Origin: an uncultured Saprospiraceae bacterium
GTDB lineage: Bacteria > Bacteroidota > Bacteroidia > Chitinophagales > Saprospiraceae
NCBI GenBank assembly: GCA_937950315.1
Contig: CALFDU010000007.1
Span: forward strand, 28,080-92,079
Length of the DNA: 64,000 nucleotides
Direction of reading: 5' to 3'
Shown: positions 1-9,946 of the stretch, piece after piece
How positions within the stretch are numbered: position 1 is the stretch's first letter
How the letters are laid out: the number at the start of each line of letters is the position of its first letter
The notes under the pieces: model-generated
The model's database searches: none
What the model saw: the letters and a program-made list of their open reading frames with translations, nothing else
Told to the model about the DNA's origin: nothing
Position numbers and translations under genes: made by a program

Positions 1-2569
1 TAATGTTTCTTCTTTGTTCGTCTCTTTCTTTGTAGTATGGGAAAACAAGTCCTCCTCCAAACAGTAAGTTTCCTCCACTTACTGAAGTACCATTTGGTAA
101 GAACCATTGATCTCCGTCTCTGTATCCTACTACTTCTTCAGAATCGTCGCTTGCTACGTATACTTTATAATCATCATCAACTGAATTAGGTTGAGGTGTT
201 CCTGTAGCTGCGTGGAAATTAGATGCTTCTTCAATTTCATACAATGAGTAAGGATCTTTTAATACGTTGGTGTTGGCATCGTAGTAATCCAATCTTACAC
301 CTGCTCTTACGATGATGTCTTTGTATTTAAATTTATCAGACAAGTATCCTGCAACATAAATTGGTTGCAATGGAGCCACGTTAAATATTCTCCTTCCGTT
401 TGCATCTCTTTCAGAGAAGAAATCATCAAACTGTACTGTGTTAGGTAATTTATTACCTAGGTAATCGTATCCATAGTAACTTACTACGTTGAAGTTGTTC
501 AACTCACTAGCAGAAAACATATCTATGCTTAACTCGTCAGGGTGAATTCCATCCACATTCACATACTCGTGCAGTGAGTTAGGCGTTGAAGCCAATTCTC
601 TTACTTTCTCGAAAAATATGTTGTCTTCAAAATCTTCCGGCTGAATGCTCGTCTGGAATTGAGGGAATACAAATCCTGTGTTAGGATCAACAAAAGAATC
701 GATCACTACATTGTTATCAACACCTAAGATGTGTTGGTTGGCATTTGATCTTGCAAGTTCCCAAATGTTTTCAGGAACAATTGACCATTCTCTTAAAAAT
801 CTTTGTTCGTATAGAAATCCAAATTGGATACTGTGTTTACCAGCTTCAGATCCACCTGGTAAAATATCAAATCCAGAATCTACATTTACTGTAAATCTAT
901 CTTCCTCATTCTTATAAAATCTGTTGTAAGGTCTTCCTACGTTGTAGTATAAATCCCAAACGTTGTTCAATGTTGTATTTTGAAATCCATTAACCAGGGC
1001 GTCCATTTCAGAATTAATTCTTGCTTGTGCTGGGTTAATAGTAAGGTCTGGAGTCTTTTCGCCCTCTTGTTCTTGGTATCCTTGATTAGCAAAGAACACA
1101 CCAGGGAAAGGCTCAACAACAGGGCCATCCCATTGAACTGAATCAGAAACAACCGATGCTACTGGAACCCAGTTTCTTTCTTGGTTACCGTAGTATCCAT
1201 ATCTGAAAAAGTTGTCTCCGTGTCTGTTGTCTTCTGTTCCTTCAATTGTTTTTTCATATCCAGCTTGCAAAGTGTATGAAAAGTTCTTAAACAGTGAACT
1301 CGCAGCTTCTGCATCTTGGCCATCAGAGAATCCTTGTTTTCCGATTTTATGTCTAAATCTAAAGTTACCTCTATATCCACTTGTTTGATAGAATGGATTA
1401 TTGGTCCAGTTAAACACTGCCCATCTTGAGTTGGATGCTCCATTAAGTGACGTATTGGTCGCTGGTGTAAATTGATTGTTACTATCAAAGTAAGAACCTG
1501 ATAAAGTAAGATCAATGTTATCGCTCAATCTTGCATCTATTTTTGCAGACAAACTGTAATCAACATCGGTTTCATTCGGTCTTGCTTGAAGCACATCACC
1601 AACATCAGAAAGAACCAAGTTCTCAGCTGATGGAATTGGAGAGCCGCTTAAGCTTGAGATTGGGTTTGCTTCCAATGCTTGGATTAGTTCTTCGCTTGCA
1701 CGATACACTCCTACTGCAGATGGGTCATCATCAGCGATAGAGGTATACTGCCCAAAAAGTCTAAATCCTAGGATTGAATTACCGTCTTTGTCCTTCAATA
1801 AAGGTCCACTAACATTTGCGGAAGCGAGGTTATAACCATAAGGATCTAAGAACTCAGAAGTCTCAAGTTCGATTCCTCCTGTAAATCTTTCAGAAGGACC
1901 TTTGGTTGTGATAGAAATGATACCTCCGGTTACGTCACCATATTTGGCATCAATACCACCAACAATCACTTGTAACTGATCAATCTCTGATTGAGGTACA
2001 AAGTTGTTGATGTTTCCACTCACTCTAATTCCATCAATGTAGAAGAACGTTCCATCAGATCTTGATCCTCTGACAGAAACAGCTCCACCATCAACGGTAG
2101 AAATACCTGCTGTAGTAGCAGCAATGGCTGTAATGTTTTTTGTTGGTAGCGTACGGATTTCATCGGCTGTTACCGTTCCACCAGAAGTAGTGTTATCAAA
2201 ATCGATCAGAGGCTCCTTATAATCTACGATTACAGCAGTCTGAAGCGTAACTCCTTCTGAGATTGTAATATCTACTTTGTTAATTTGTCCAGCTTTGGCT
2301 ACAACACCGGCTACACGTGTAGGTTGATACCCTACATAGCTCATTTCAATGTCGTAAGTCCCTGGATCAAGGCCTGAAAAGATGTAATTTCCATCTAAAT
2401 CGGTTTCTGTCCCTGTAAGAAGGACATCGTTTTTGAAAAGCGCGACTGATCCAAAGAGAATAGGCTCTCCAGATCCTTGATCTGTAACCTTTCCTTCTAT
2501 GGTAGTTTGTCCAAATCCAATAGCGCTAAACAATAAACAGATAATCACAAAAGTAATTCTGTGCATCAT
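1..2569 (-). CDS. TonB-dependent outer-membrane receptor, 3' end outside window
   Basis: The frame is open from an ATG at 2569 to the left edge, about 856 codons, so the C-terminus is missing. The protein starts with MM and has a signal peptide ending in GFGQ. A CarboxypepD_reg-like beta-sandwich follows at residues 22-105 (starting TTIEGKVTDQGSGEPI). Then comes a plug domain at about 125-235 with the characteristic SVRGSRSDGTFFYIDGIRV and DAKYGDVTGGIISITTKG segments. The rest is aromatic-rich, barrel-type sequence. Such receptors take up a bulky ligand (glycan, peptide, siderophore) across the outer membrane using TonB-ExbBD energy. No SusD partner lies on the visible side and the substrate cannot be named. 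A second ATG directly follows the first, so the start is uncertain by one codon. Confidence 0.93.
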   Translation of the reverse strand, partial: MMHRITFVIICLLFSAIGFGQTTIEGKVTDQGSGEPILFGSVALFKNDVLLTGTETDLDGNYIFSGLDPGTYDIEMSYVGYQPTRVAGVVAKAGQINKVDITISEGVTLQTAVIVDYKEPLIDFDNTTSGGTVTADEIRTLPTKNITAIAATTAGISTVDGGAVSVRGSRSDGTFFYIDGIRVSGNINNFVPQSEIDQLQVIVGGIDAKYGDVTGGIISITTKGPSERFTGGIELETSEFLDPYGYNLASANVSGPLLKDKDGNSILGFRLFGQYTSIADDDPSAVGVYRASEELIQALEANPISSLSGSPIPSAENLVLSDVGDVLQARPNETDVDYSLSAKIDARLSDNIDLTLSGSYFDSNNQFTPATNTSLNGASNSRWAVFNWTNNPFYQTSGYRGNFRFRHKIGKQGFSDGQDAEAASSLFKNFSYTLQAGYEKTIEGTEDNRHGDNFFRYGYYGNQERNWVPVASVVSDSVQWDGPVVEPFPGVFFANQGYQEQEGEKTPDLTINPAQARINSEMDALVNGFQNTTLNNVWDLYYNVGRPYNRFYKNEEDRFTVNVDSGFDILPGGSEAGKHSIQFGFLYEQRFLREWSIVPENIWELARSNANQHILGVDNNVVIDSFVDPNTGFVFPQFQTSIQPEDFEDNIFFEKVRELASTPNSLHEYVNVDGIHPDELSIDMFSASELNNFNVVSYYGYDYLGNKLPNTVQFDDFFSERDANGRRIFNVAPLQPIYVAGYLSDKFKYKDIIVRAGVRLDYYDANTNVLKDPYSLYEIEEASNFHAATGTPQPNSVDDDYKVYVASDDSEEVVGYRDGDQWFLPNGTSVSGGNLLFGGGLVFPYYKERDEQRRNI

Positions 2570-2686
2570 ATTGATTTGTTTAAGTTGATTTTCGATACTT
2601 TTAAAGTCCTGCAATGTTACTAAATTTAAGAGGCCTGTCAAAATTTTTTACTATAGCATAGTCGGTATAGAGACATAGGGAAATCT

Positions 2687-3625
2687 CTAACAATCAAAGG
2701 CTTTTGCCACCTTATCTGCCATTACGTTTGCTATCTTTTGTAAGGACTCGGTTGTCCACCCGGCAATGTGGGGCGTAAATACTGTTTTTTTCAGCTTGAA
2801 TAAACGGTCATATTGCTCTTGTTCGTCTTGGGAATAGGTTGATGTTTTCTCATTTTCGAAGACATCGAGGCATAAACCCCCAAGTTTTCCTTTTTTCATC
2901 GCTTCTATCAAGTCTGAAGTATTGGCCACTTTGCCTCGACAAGTGTTTATTATTATTACTCCATCCTTGCATCCTTCTATGAATTCTCTGTCAATCATAT
3001 GTCTTGTTTCCTCCGTCAAGGGAACATGAAAACTAATGATATCGCACTGTTTCTGCAGTGATTCTAAACTTACAGACTCTATATTAGTAAGATGGGTTGG
3101 TCTTTTCAAAAGGTACTTGTCATAGTATAGTACTCGATGTGCCCATGGTGACAACTTTGCCGCTAGAGACTGTCCAGTGTTGCCCAAGCCGACAATACCA
3201 AAAATTTTGTTTTCCAACTCTACTCCTCGATTGGCCTCACGATTCCAAATTCCGCTTCTAATTTCCTTATCTGCCCTAATAATATTGTTGTTTAGGGCCA
3301 AAAGCATGGAAAAAACGTGTTCTGCAACCGCATTTCTGTTGCCCTCAGGTGTACTGATTACTTCTATCCCCTTCTTGGCTGCATGGGGAAGATTGATAAT
3401 ATCTAATCCAGAGCCTAATCTACCGATAAACTTCAGATTGGTGCCCAAATCGATCATTTCAGCAGTCATTTTGATCTTGGTATTGATGACAAGTCCGTGA
3501 TACTGCCCAATAACGGCAGGCAAGTCAGCGTATTTGAAATCAGGGTCATAATCCACTTCGTGGCCCATTTCTTCAAATCTTTTCTTCAAATCCGGATGGA
3601 CATAATTGGTAATAAGTATTTTCAT
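2687..3625 (-). CDS. D-2-hydroxyacid dehydrogenase (SerA/LdhA-like)
   Basis: A 312-residue NAD-dependent D-isomer 2-hydroxyacid dehydrogenase, which interconverts a 2-hydroxyacid and a 2-oxoacid in the cytoplasm. The Rossmann motif GLGNTG (146-151) and the catalytic triad Arg230 (in NTCRGK), Glu257 (in DVFENE) and His286 (in TPHIAGW) are all present. I start at the ATG at 3625, where the sequence MKILITNY begins the first strand of the catalytic fold. A reading from 3673 would add 16 residues that do not look like the family. The exact substrate (3-phosphoglycerate, lactate, glycerate or other) cannot be told; no serC/serB neighbour is seen and no ACT domain is present. Confidence 0.9.
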   Translation of the reverse strand: MKILITNYVHPDLKKRFEEMGHEVDYDPDFKYADLPAVIGQYHGLVINTKIKMTAEMIDLGTNLKFIGRLGSGLDIINLPHAAKKGIEVISTPEGNRNAVAEHVFSMLLALNNNIIRADKEIRSGIWNREANRGVELENKIFGIVGLGNTGQSLAAKLSPWAHRVLYYDKYLLKRPTHLTNIESVSLESLQKQCDIISFHVPLTEETRHMIDREFIEGCKDGVIIINTCRGKVANTSDLIEAMKKGKLGGLCLDVFENEKTSTYSQDEQEQYDRLFKLKKTVFTPHIAGWTTESLQKIANVMADKVAKAFDC

Positions 3626-3736
3626 CATAGCCCAAAAGTAAACAGGAGAAAACGAACTTTGAACGAGTTTCAAAAGATAGTTGGGATTGTTGAAATCTTA
3701 TATTGTTAATATTTCTATTTGTGTAGAATAGAAACA

Positions 3737-3744
3737 TATATTTG
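3737..3744 (+). promoter_or_regulatory. Putative Bacteroidota -7 promoter element for carB
   Basis: TATATTTG fits the TAnnTTTG consensus used by the Bacteroidota primary sigma factor, 20 bases before the carB ATG. A TTTG lies upstream at 3718-3721, but the spacing of 15 bases is shorter than usual, so only the -7 box is well supported. Confidence 0.45.
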
Positions 3745-3764
3745 CCAAAACTTTTGAGAACGTA

Positions 3765-6581
3765 ATGCCTAGAGATAATTCAATCAAGTCCGTCCTTATA
3801 ATAGGTAGCGGCCCCATCATCATAGGTCAAGCCTGTGAGTTTGATTATTCCGGAACCCAAGCCTCTAGATCCCTTAGAGAAGAAGGAATTGAAGTAACAT
3901 TAATAAATTCTAATCCAGCGACCATCATGACAGATCCTGTCACGGCGGACCACATCTATCTTTTGCCACTGACGGTAGAGAGCATAGAAAAAATACTGCA
4001 GGAAAGAGATATTGATGCTGTTTTGGCAACCATGGGGGGACAGACTGCTCTTAATCTTGCCATTGATGCAGGAAAAAGAGGAATCTGGGAAAAGTACAAC
4101 GTCAAATTGATTGGTGTTGACTTGGATGCCATTGAATTGGCAGAAAACAGAGAAGAATTCAAAAAGTTTGTGGTTAATCTAGGCCTGAATGTAGCACCAT
4201 CATTCATTGCCAATTCATTTTTGGAAGGAAAAGATGCTTCTCAGAAAATTGGTTTTCCATTGGTAATTAGACCTTCTTATACTTTGGGAGGAACCGGAGG
4301 TGGTTTTGTGATGGAGGAAAAAGACTTTGATGAAGCACTTAGACGAGGGCTTGATGCTTCTCCTACACACGAGGTTCTTGTTGAGAAGGCTGTTCTAGGA
4401 TGGAAAGAATACGAATTAGAACTGTTGCGGGATGATAGAAACAATGTAGTTATTACATGTACTGTTGAAAATCTAGACCCAATGGGAATTCATACGGGTG
4501 ACAGTATCACTGTAGCACCTGCCATGACATTGTCTGATAAAGCTTTTCAGCAAATGAGAAACGATGCCATTTTAATGATGCGCTCGTTAGGAAACTTTGC
4601 TGGTGGATGTAATGTACAGTTTGCATTGAATCCAGAAAACGAAGAATTGATCGCTATTGAAATCAATCCGCGTGTATCGAGATCTTCAGCATTGGCAAGT
4701 AAAGCAACGGGATATCCTATCGCAAAAATTGCAGCCAAACTTTCAATTGGTTACACCCTTGACGAATTAAAAAATCAAATCACAAAAACAACATCGGCAT
4801 TCTTTGAGCCGACCTTGGATTATGTGATTGTAAAAATGCCTAGATGGAACTTTGAGAAGTTTTACGGAGCAGACAACAAGCTTGGTCTTCAGATGAAATC
4901 TGTCGGTGAGGTGATGGCCATAGGAAGAACTTTCCAAGAGGCATTGCAGAAAGCATGTCAGAGTCAGGAAAACGGAAGAGCAGGACTAGGTGCTGATAAG
5001 AAAGAATGGATCAAAACCGACGACATCCTTCAAAGGCTAGAAGCGGCAAGTGACGATAGAATCTATAGAGTACGTGACGCATTGAGACTAGGTGTTCCTG
5101 TTCGTACTGTTCAAAAGTTAACCAAAATTGACCCTTGGTATTTGAACCAGATCAAAGAATTGATCACCATGGAAGAAAAGTTGGGTCGTTATAACATTCC
5201 ATTGGATATCCCTTATGAATTCTTCAAGGAATTAAAAGTAGCCGGATATTCGGATGCCCAGATCGCATGGGTCATGCGTGTAGATGAAGAAGCGGTTACC
5301 AAGCAAAGGAAGAAATTGGGTATCATCAGAAAATATAAAATGGTAGATACCTGTGCAGCCGAGTTTGAAGCACAGACGCCATATTTTTACTCTACGTTTG
5401 AAGAAGAAAACGAAAGTGTTGTTTCGGATAAAAAGAAAATCATTGTACTAGGTTCTGGACCTAATAGAATCGGACAAGGAATTGAGTTTGATTACTGCTG
5501 TGTACATGGAATTTTAGCGATCAAGGAAGCCGGTTACGAAGCCATCATGGTCAACTGTAATCCAGAAACGGTTTCTACCGATTTTGATATTGCTGATAAA
5601 TTATACTTTGAGCCTGTTTACTGGGAGCACATTGAAGAGATCATTGATCTTGAAAAACCTGAAGGAATTATTGTACAATTGGGAGGACAGACGGCTTTAA
5701 AACTGGCAGAGAAATTCCATAAGAAAGGAATCAAGATTATCGGTACTTCTTTCAATAGCATGGACCTTGCTGAAGACCGTGGACGCTTTTCTGACTTATT
5801 AAAAGCAGAAGGGATTCCTTATCCGAGATATGGTGTAGGAAATGACATTGACAAAGCATTGGAAATTGCCAATGAGGTGACCTACCCTGTATTGGTAAGA
5901 CCTTCTTACGTACTTGGTGGACAGAGAATGAGAATCGTCATCAACGACGACGAACTAGAAAGACACGTACTGAGTATATTCAAACACATGCCTGACAATC
6001 AGGTATTGATCGATCAGTTTTTGGAAAGAGCTAAAGAAGCCGAGATTGATGCTATCTGTGATGGAGAAAATGTACACATCATGGGTATCATGGAGCACAT
6101 TGAGCCAGCGGGAATTCATTCCGGTGATAGTTCTGCGATGTTGCCTCCATATAGTCTTTCAGAAACATCCATCGAAAAGATGAAAGTATACACCAAGCAA
6201 CTTGCTCTTGCTTTGGGTATCAAAGGACTGATCAATATTCAGTTTGCCATAAAAGACGACAACGTATATGTGATAGAGGCCAACCCAAGAGCTTCTAGAA
6301 CAACTCCATTTATAGCAAAAGCATACCAAGTACCGTATCTTAACATTGCTACCAAAGTAATGCTAGGGGTCAATAAGTTGACCGACTTTGAAGTTGAGAA
6401 AAAACTAAAAGGATATGCGATCAAAGTACCTGTTTTCTCATTCGACAAATTCCCTGGTGTAGATAAGCAACTAGGACCAGAGATGAAAAGTACTGGAGAA
6501 GCGATTCAATTTATTGATGACCTTACGGATCCATTCTTCAGAAAACTGGACAGAGAAAGAAGCATGTACTTGACTAGATAA
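3765..6581 (+). CDS. carB: Carbamoyl-phosphate synthase large subunit, short form
   Basis: Forms carbamoyl phosphate from glutamine-derived ammonia, bicarbonate and two ATP, feeding arginine and pyrimidine synthesis, as partner of CarA. Two homologous ATP-grasp halves are visible. The first starts [20 protein letters not shown] and contains [12 protein letters not shown]. The second starts [19 protein letters not shown] near residue 560 and contains [11 protein letters not shown]. The protein has 938 residues against about 1070 in E. coli. It ends just after the second ATP-grasp module ([12 protein letters not shown]), so the C-terminal MGS-like allosteric domain that binds UMP, IMP and ornithine is absent. 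Nothing resembling that domain is encoded downstream. I believe other Bacteroidota also have this short form, but that is from memory. carA is not in the window. Confidence 0.97.
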   Translation: MPRDNSIKSVLIIGSGPIIIGQACEFDYSGTQASRSLREEGIEVTLINSNPATIMTDPVTADHIYLLPLTVESIEKILQERDIDAVLATMGGQTALNLAIDAGKRGIWEKYNVKLIGVDLDAIELAENREEFKKFVVNLGLNVAPSFIANSFLEGKDASQKIGFPLVIRPSYTLGGTGGGFVMEEKDFDEALRRGLDASPTHEVLVEKAVLGWKEYELELLRDDRNNVVITCTVENLDPMGIHTGDSITVAPAMTLSDKAFQQMRNDAILMMRSLGNFAGGCNVQFALNPENEELIAIEINPRVSRSSALASKATGYPIAKIAAKLSIGYTLDELKNQITKTTSAFFEPTLDYVIVKMPRWNFEKFYGADNKLGLQMKSVGEVMAIGRTFQEALQKACQSQENGRAGLGADKKEWIKTDDILQRLEAASDDRIYRVRDALRLGVPVRTVQKLTKIDPWYLNQIKELITMEEKLGRYNIPLDIPYEFFKELKVAGYSDAQIAWVMRVDEEAVTKQRKKLGIIRKYKMVDTCAAEFEAQTPYFYSTFEEENESVVSDKKKIIVLGSGPNRIGQGIEFDYCCVHGILAIKEAGYEAIMVNCNPETVSTDFDIADKLYFEPVYWEHIEEIIDLEKPEGIIVQLGGQTALKLAEKFHKKGIKIIGTSFNSMDLAEDRGRFSDLLKAEGIPYPRYGVGNDIDKALEIANEVTYPVLVRPSYVLGGQRMRIVINDDELERHVLSIFKHMPDNQVLIDQFLERAKEAEIDAICDGENVHIMGIMEHIEPAGIHSGDSSAMLPPYSLSETSIEKMKVYTKQLALALGIKGLINIQFAIKDDNVYVIEANPRASRTTPFIAKAYQVPYLNIATKVMLGVNKLTDFEVEKKLKGYAIKVPVFSFDKFPGVDKQLGPEMKSTGEAIQFIDDLTDPFFRKLDRERSMYLTR

Positions 6582-6629
6582 CTTATGGTAATTTGTCTTT
6601 TCTTTGTTGCATAAATTAAATGAAATACA

Positions 6630-7937
6630 ATGAGAGGACTTTTCTTTCTGTTGACACTGTTTTTGTTTGCGTCATGCAAGCAGGTTGATCCCGATTATCA
6701 GGTCAAATTGGACAATGCAGAATTTCTTCATGAATCGATGAAGAATTTGACGGATATCATTGTGCATGATATTTTCTCTCCTCCTGTTGCAAGTAGGGTT
6801 TATTCTTATCCGAGTATAGCAGCCTATGAAATATTTGCGCTAAGCGATAAAAACTATGCATCACTGGCTGGACAACTGACAGATCTAAAGGCAATCCCAT
6901 CACCAGAAAATGATTACCACCCTACGATAGCGGCAGTACATGCCTTTAATATTGTCAGTAAACAATTGATTTTCTCTGAAGCTAAGATGGAGGAATTTCA
7001 AACTGCCCTTGATGAAAAAATACTAGCGATCAGTACACCTAAAAATCTTATTGAAAACTCAAAAACATACGGCGATCAGGTTGCCCAACATATTTTAGAA
7101 TGGGCAGATAAAGACAACTACAAGCAAACCCGATCTTTTCCAAAGTACACAGTTACGGACAACGATGAAACGTGGAAGCCAACACCGCCTGCTTATATGG
7201 AGAGCATCGAACCACACTGGAGAGAAATACGACCTTATGTCATTCATTCTGCTGATCAATTTACACCAGAGCGCCCGACGAAATTTGACATGAAAAAAGG
7301 AAGTGCTTTTTATAAAGAAGTTGAGGAGGTATACAATGTTGGGAACAACATAAGTCAAGAAGAAAAAGTGATTGCCAGTTTTTGGGATTGTAATCCTTAT
7401 GTGATGAATCAAAAAGGTCACGCGATGTATGCGACGAAAAAAATCACACCAGGTGGTCACTGGGTAGGCATCACAAGAATAGCTTGCCAAAAAGACAATG
7501 CTTCTGCGGCAAAATCAGCCAAAGCATATGCTTTGTGTTCGATTGCATTGATGGATGGTTTTATCAGTTGTTGGGATGAAAAATATCGATCAAATTTAAT
7601 ACGACCAGAAACCATCATCAATGAATATATAGATGAAAAATGGTTGCCTATACTTCAGACGCCACCCTTCCCAGAATACACCAGTGGACACTCTGTGATC
7701 AGCACAGCTGCAGCTGTTGCATTGACTTCTATTTTTGGAGAAAACTTTGCTTACACCGATGATGTGGAAGTGGAGTATGGATTACCAGAAAGAGATTTTG
7801 ATTCGTTTTTAGATGCTTCGCAAGAGGCGGCAATCAGTCGATTGTATGGAGGAATTCATTATCGACCAGCGATTGACAATGGAGTTTCTCAGGGAAAAAA
7901 ACTTGGGGAGTTTATTGTGTCGAATATCAAATTCTAG
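6630..7937 (+). CDS. Vanadium-dependent haloperoxidase / PAP2 superfamily lipoprotein
   Basis: 435 residues with a lipoprotein signal (hydrophobic stretch, lipobox FASC, Cys16), so probably anchored on the periplasmic or outer membrane. The C-terminal third carries the vanadate/phosphate-binding signature of the vanadium chloroperoxidase and PAP2 families. The parts are KYRSNLIRPE near 316, EYTSGHSV near 350 and ISRLYGGIHY near 400, giving Lys, Arg, Ser-Gly-His, Arg and His ligands. These proteins are either haloperoxidases, oxidising halides with H2O2, or acid phosphatases on the same fold; sequence alone does not separate them. The 3' end overlaps the convergent gene by 4 bases. It may be co-transcribed with carB (48-base gap), without functional logic. 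Confidence 0.88.
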   Translation: MRGLFFLLTLFLFASCKQVDPDYQVKLDNAEFLHESMKNLTDIIVHDIFSPPVASRVYSYPSIAAYEIFALSDKNYASLAGQLTDLKAIPSPENDYHPTIAAVHAFNIVSKQLIFSEAKMEEFQTALDEKILAISTPKNLIENSKTYGDQVAQHILEWADKDNYKQTRSFPKYTVTDNDETWKPTPPAYMESIEPHWREIRPYVIHSADQFTPERPTKFDMKKGSAFYKEVEEVYNVGNNISQEEKVIASFWDCNPYVMNQKGHAMYATKKITPGGHWVGITRIACQKDNASAAKSAKAYALCSIALMDGFISCWDEKYRSNLIRPETIINEYIDEKWLPILQTPPFPEYTSGHSVISTAAAVALTSIFGENFAYTDDVEVEYGLPERDFDSFLDASQEAAISRLYGGIHYRPAIDNGVSQGKKLGEFIVSNIKF

Positions 7938-8329
7938 ACCCAGACGTAATACACATCAGAGTCATTTCTTTTGATTCCTGTAACCTTAAAACCACCTTCT
8001 TGTGGTATTTCTTCGATCAAGTCAAAGGTGCCACATGCTGAACAAAGGCCTGTGAAAATCAGAGAGAAGTGAGCTACTTTTCCATGAGGAATATCTGTCC
8101 ATTGTGGACAAAAACTAATATTGTCTGCATGTACCAATTCGCTCCGGTGGGCAGATCCAACATCATATAAATAAGTAGATGGCCAAATTCTGATCTTAGC
8201 ACCCAACATATTACGAGCATCAAACAAGCAATGTACTATGACTTGTTTTTCTTCTTTGGTCAATGCCATAAGTTCAGTCAACAATTGCTTGTCGATCTCA
8301 ACTTTCGGTTTTGTAATAATCGTAGACAT
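7934..8329 (-). CDS. Conserved small protein of unknown function
   Basis: 131 residues, no signal peptide and no membrane segment. I do not recognise a family. The N-terminal third is Lys/Glu-rich and helical (residues 9-35). The rest is beta-rich with Trp/Tyr clusters, a CSAC pair near residues 96-99 that could bind metal or form a disulphide, and an aromatic end (DVYYVWV). It lies 127 bases downstream of xylose isomerase on the same strand and its last 4 bases overlap the stop of the convergent haloperoxidase-like gene. Normal start at ATG 8329 and normal codon use make it a credible gene. Confidence 0.65.
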   Translation of the reverse strand: MSTIITKPKVEIDKQLLTELMALTKEEKQVIVHCLFDARNMLGAKIRIWPSTYLYDVGSAHRSELVHADNISFCPQWTDIPHGKVAHFSLIFTGLCSACGTFDLIEEIPQEGGFKVTGIKRNDSDVYYVWV

Positions 8330-8456
8330 ATTCTGAGGGATTAATTTATTTGCAAATTAATATCTAAATGTAATTGACATTCTTTTTTAACTAAAATATA
8401 GCATCACCTAGGCGACAACTACTACAAGAAATACTGAAACAACAATCAACAAGGGA

Positions 8457-9782
8457 TTATAAATACTGATTTATGATCACTTCGTACAATTCTTGTTTGC
8501 CGCTAATTTGTTCAATTTTTGCCTTGTGCCCAAGGCTAGAAAGTTTTTCTAAATTTAATTTTCCTTGTGCAAAAGCTTTTCCGTTTCCTTTTTCAAAACT
8601 ACTGTACCTAGCCTTGCGTAACTTTTTATAATCAGAATTTTTCATGATCTCATCTGCCGTAATCAATGCCCTTGCAAAGGCATCCATTCCTCCGATGTGA
8701 GCAATAAAAATATCTTCGAGATCAGTAGAGTTTCTTCTTGTCTTGGCATCAAAGTTTATTCCACCACCCTTAAATCCTCCTACATCCAAAAACACCAACA
8801 TCGCTTCCGTTAGTTCGTATAAGTCCATCGGGAACTGATCTGTATCCCAACCATTTTGATAATCGCCTCTATTGGCGTCTACAGAACCAAGTGCACCTGC
8901 ATCACCGGCTACTTGCAATTCGTGTTGAAAAGTATGCAAGGCAAGTGTAGCATGATTGACTTCAATATTTAATTTAAAATCCTTCAACAAGTCATATTGT
9001 CTCAAGAAATTCAAAACAGTTGCCGCATCAAAATCATATTGATGCTTGGAGGGCTCCATTGGTTTTGGTTCGATAAAAAAGGTGCCTTTGAATCCATTTT
9101 TGCGGGCGTAGTCTTTGGCCATGTGCAGAAACTGAGCTAGGTTATCTATTTCTTTTTTCATGTTGGTATTCAGGAGAGACATATACCCTTCTCTTCCTCC
9201 CCAAAAAACATAGTTTTCACCTTTAAGCTTCATGGTCATATCAAGGGCATTCTTTACTTGTGCACCTGCATGAGCGACCACATTAAAATCGGGATTGGTG
9301 GCTGCGCCATTCATGTATCTTGGATGGCTAAACAAGTTGGCGGTTCCCCATAGAAGTTTGACTTTGTTCTTTCGCATTTTCTTCGCTACGTAATCGGTCA
9401 CTTCATCGAGCCTTTTTCGCGATTCTTTTAATGTTGCTCCTTCATCGACCATATCCACATCGTGAAAACAGAAATACTCTAAGCCCAGCTTGCTCATAAA
9501 TTCAAAAGCTGCATCGGCTTTGTCCTTTGCTCTTTGGATCGGGTCGCTGTGTGCATCCCAAGGAAAAACTTTTGTTCCAGGACCAAATGGATCTCCTCCA
9601 GTGTTGCACATCGTATGCCAATATGCCATGGCAAACTTGAAATGTTTCCGCATGGTTTTACCTGCTACTTTCTCGTCGGGATTATAATATCTAAAAGCCA
9701 AAGGATCTTTCGATCGTTTGCCTTTGAATTTGATTTTCTTGATTCCTTTGAAGTATTCCTTTTCACCTTTAGCTATGTTCAT
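8457..9782 (-). CDS. xylA: Xylose isomerase (class II)
   Basis: Converts D-xylose to D-xylulose (and glucose to fructose) in the cytoplasm with two divalent metals. The 441-residue length is normal for class II enzymes. Catalytic and metal motifs are present: FCFHDVDM (His107/Asp110, equivalent to the His/Asp pair of E. coli XylA), WGGREGY, FIEPKPMEPSKHQYD with the metal Glu, and EVNHATLA. The last segment GGINFDAKTRR holds the late Asp ligands. ATG start at 9782. No xylulokinase or xylose transporter is adjacent, so its partner must be encoded elsewhere or the enzyme serves another sugar. Confidence 0.96.
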   Translation of the reverse strand: MNIAKGEKEYFKGIKKIKFKGKRSKDPLAFRYYNPDEKVAGKTMRKHFKFAMAYWHTMCNTGGDPFGPGTKVFPWDAHSDPIQRAKDKADAAFEFMSKLGLEYFCFHDVDMVDEGATLKESRKRLDEVTDYVAKKMRKNKVKLLWGTANLFSHPRYMNGAATNPDFNVVAHAGAQVKNALDMTMKLKGENYVFWGGREGYMSLLNTNMKKEIDNLAQFLHMAKDYARKNGFKGTFFIEPKPMEPSKHQYDFDAATVLNFLRQYDLLKDFKLNIEVNHATLALHTFQHELQVAGDAGALGSVDANRGDYQNGWDTDQFPMDLYELTEAMLVFLDVGGFKGGGINFDAKTRRNSTDLEDIFIAHIGGMDAFARALITADEIMKNSDYKKLRKARYSSFEKGNGKAFAQGKLNLEKLSSLGHKAKIEQISGKQELYEVIINQYL

Positions 9783-9900
9783 CTATCTCGTTTTATCATT
9801 TTAGAAGGATCGATAAATCCTACTTTACTCTAAAATAACAATATGTGTAAAAACTACACCATCAAAGCTATCTGATGTTGATAAAGTCAAAAAAAATTTG

Positions 9901-9938
9901 AAGAAAAAACAAAATCGCCTATCTTATTGGGGATAGGT
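9901..9938 (-). terminator. Rho-independent terminator of the giant adhesin gene
   Basis: Read on the minus strand, a 6-bp perfect stem CCTATC/GATAGG (9932-9937 with 9918-9923) with an 8-base loop is followed by a U-rich run (minus-strand copy of 9901-9914). It begins 9 bases after the stop codon at 9947. This indicates that the gene's 3' end is a true end of transcription. Confidence 0.75.
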
Positions 9939-9946
9939 AATCAACA

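Noticed and set aside
8344..8370. Palindrome ATTTGCAAAT and flanks as an operator between xylA and the small unknown gene
   Set aside because: The perfect part is only 10 bases in very AT-rich DNA and no regulator gene is adjacent.
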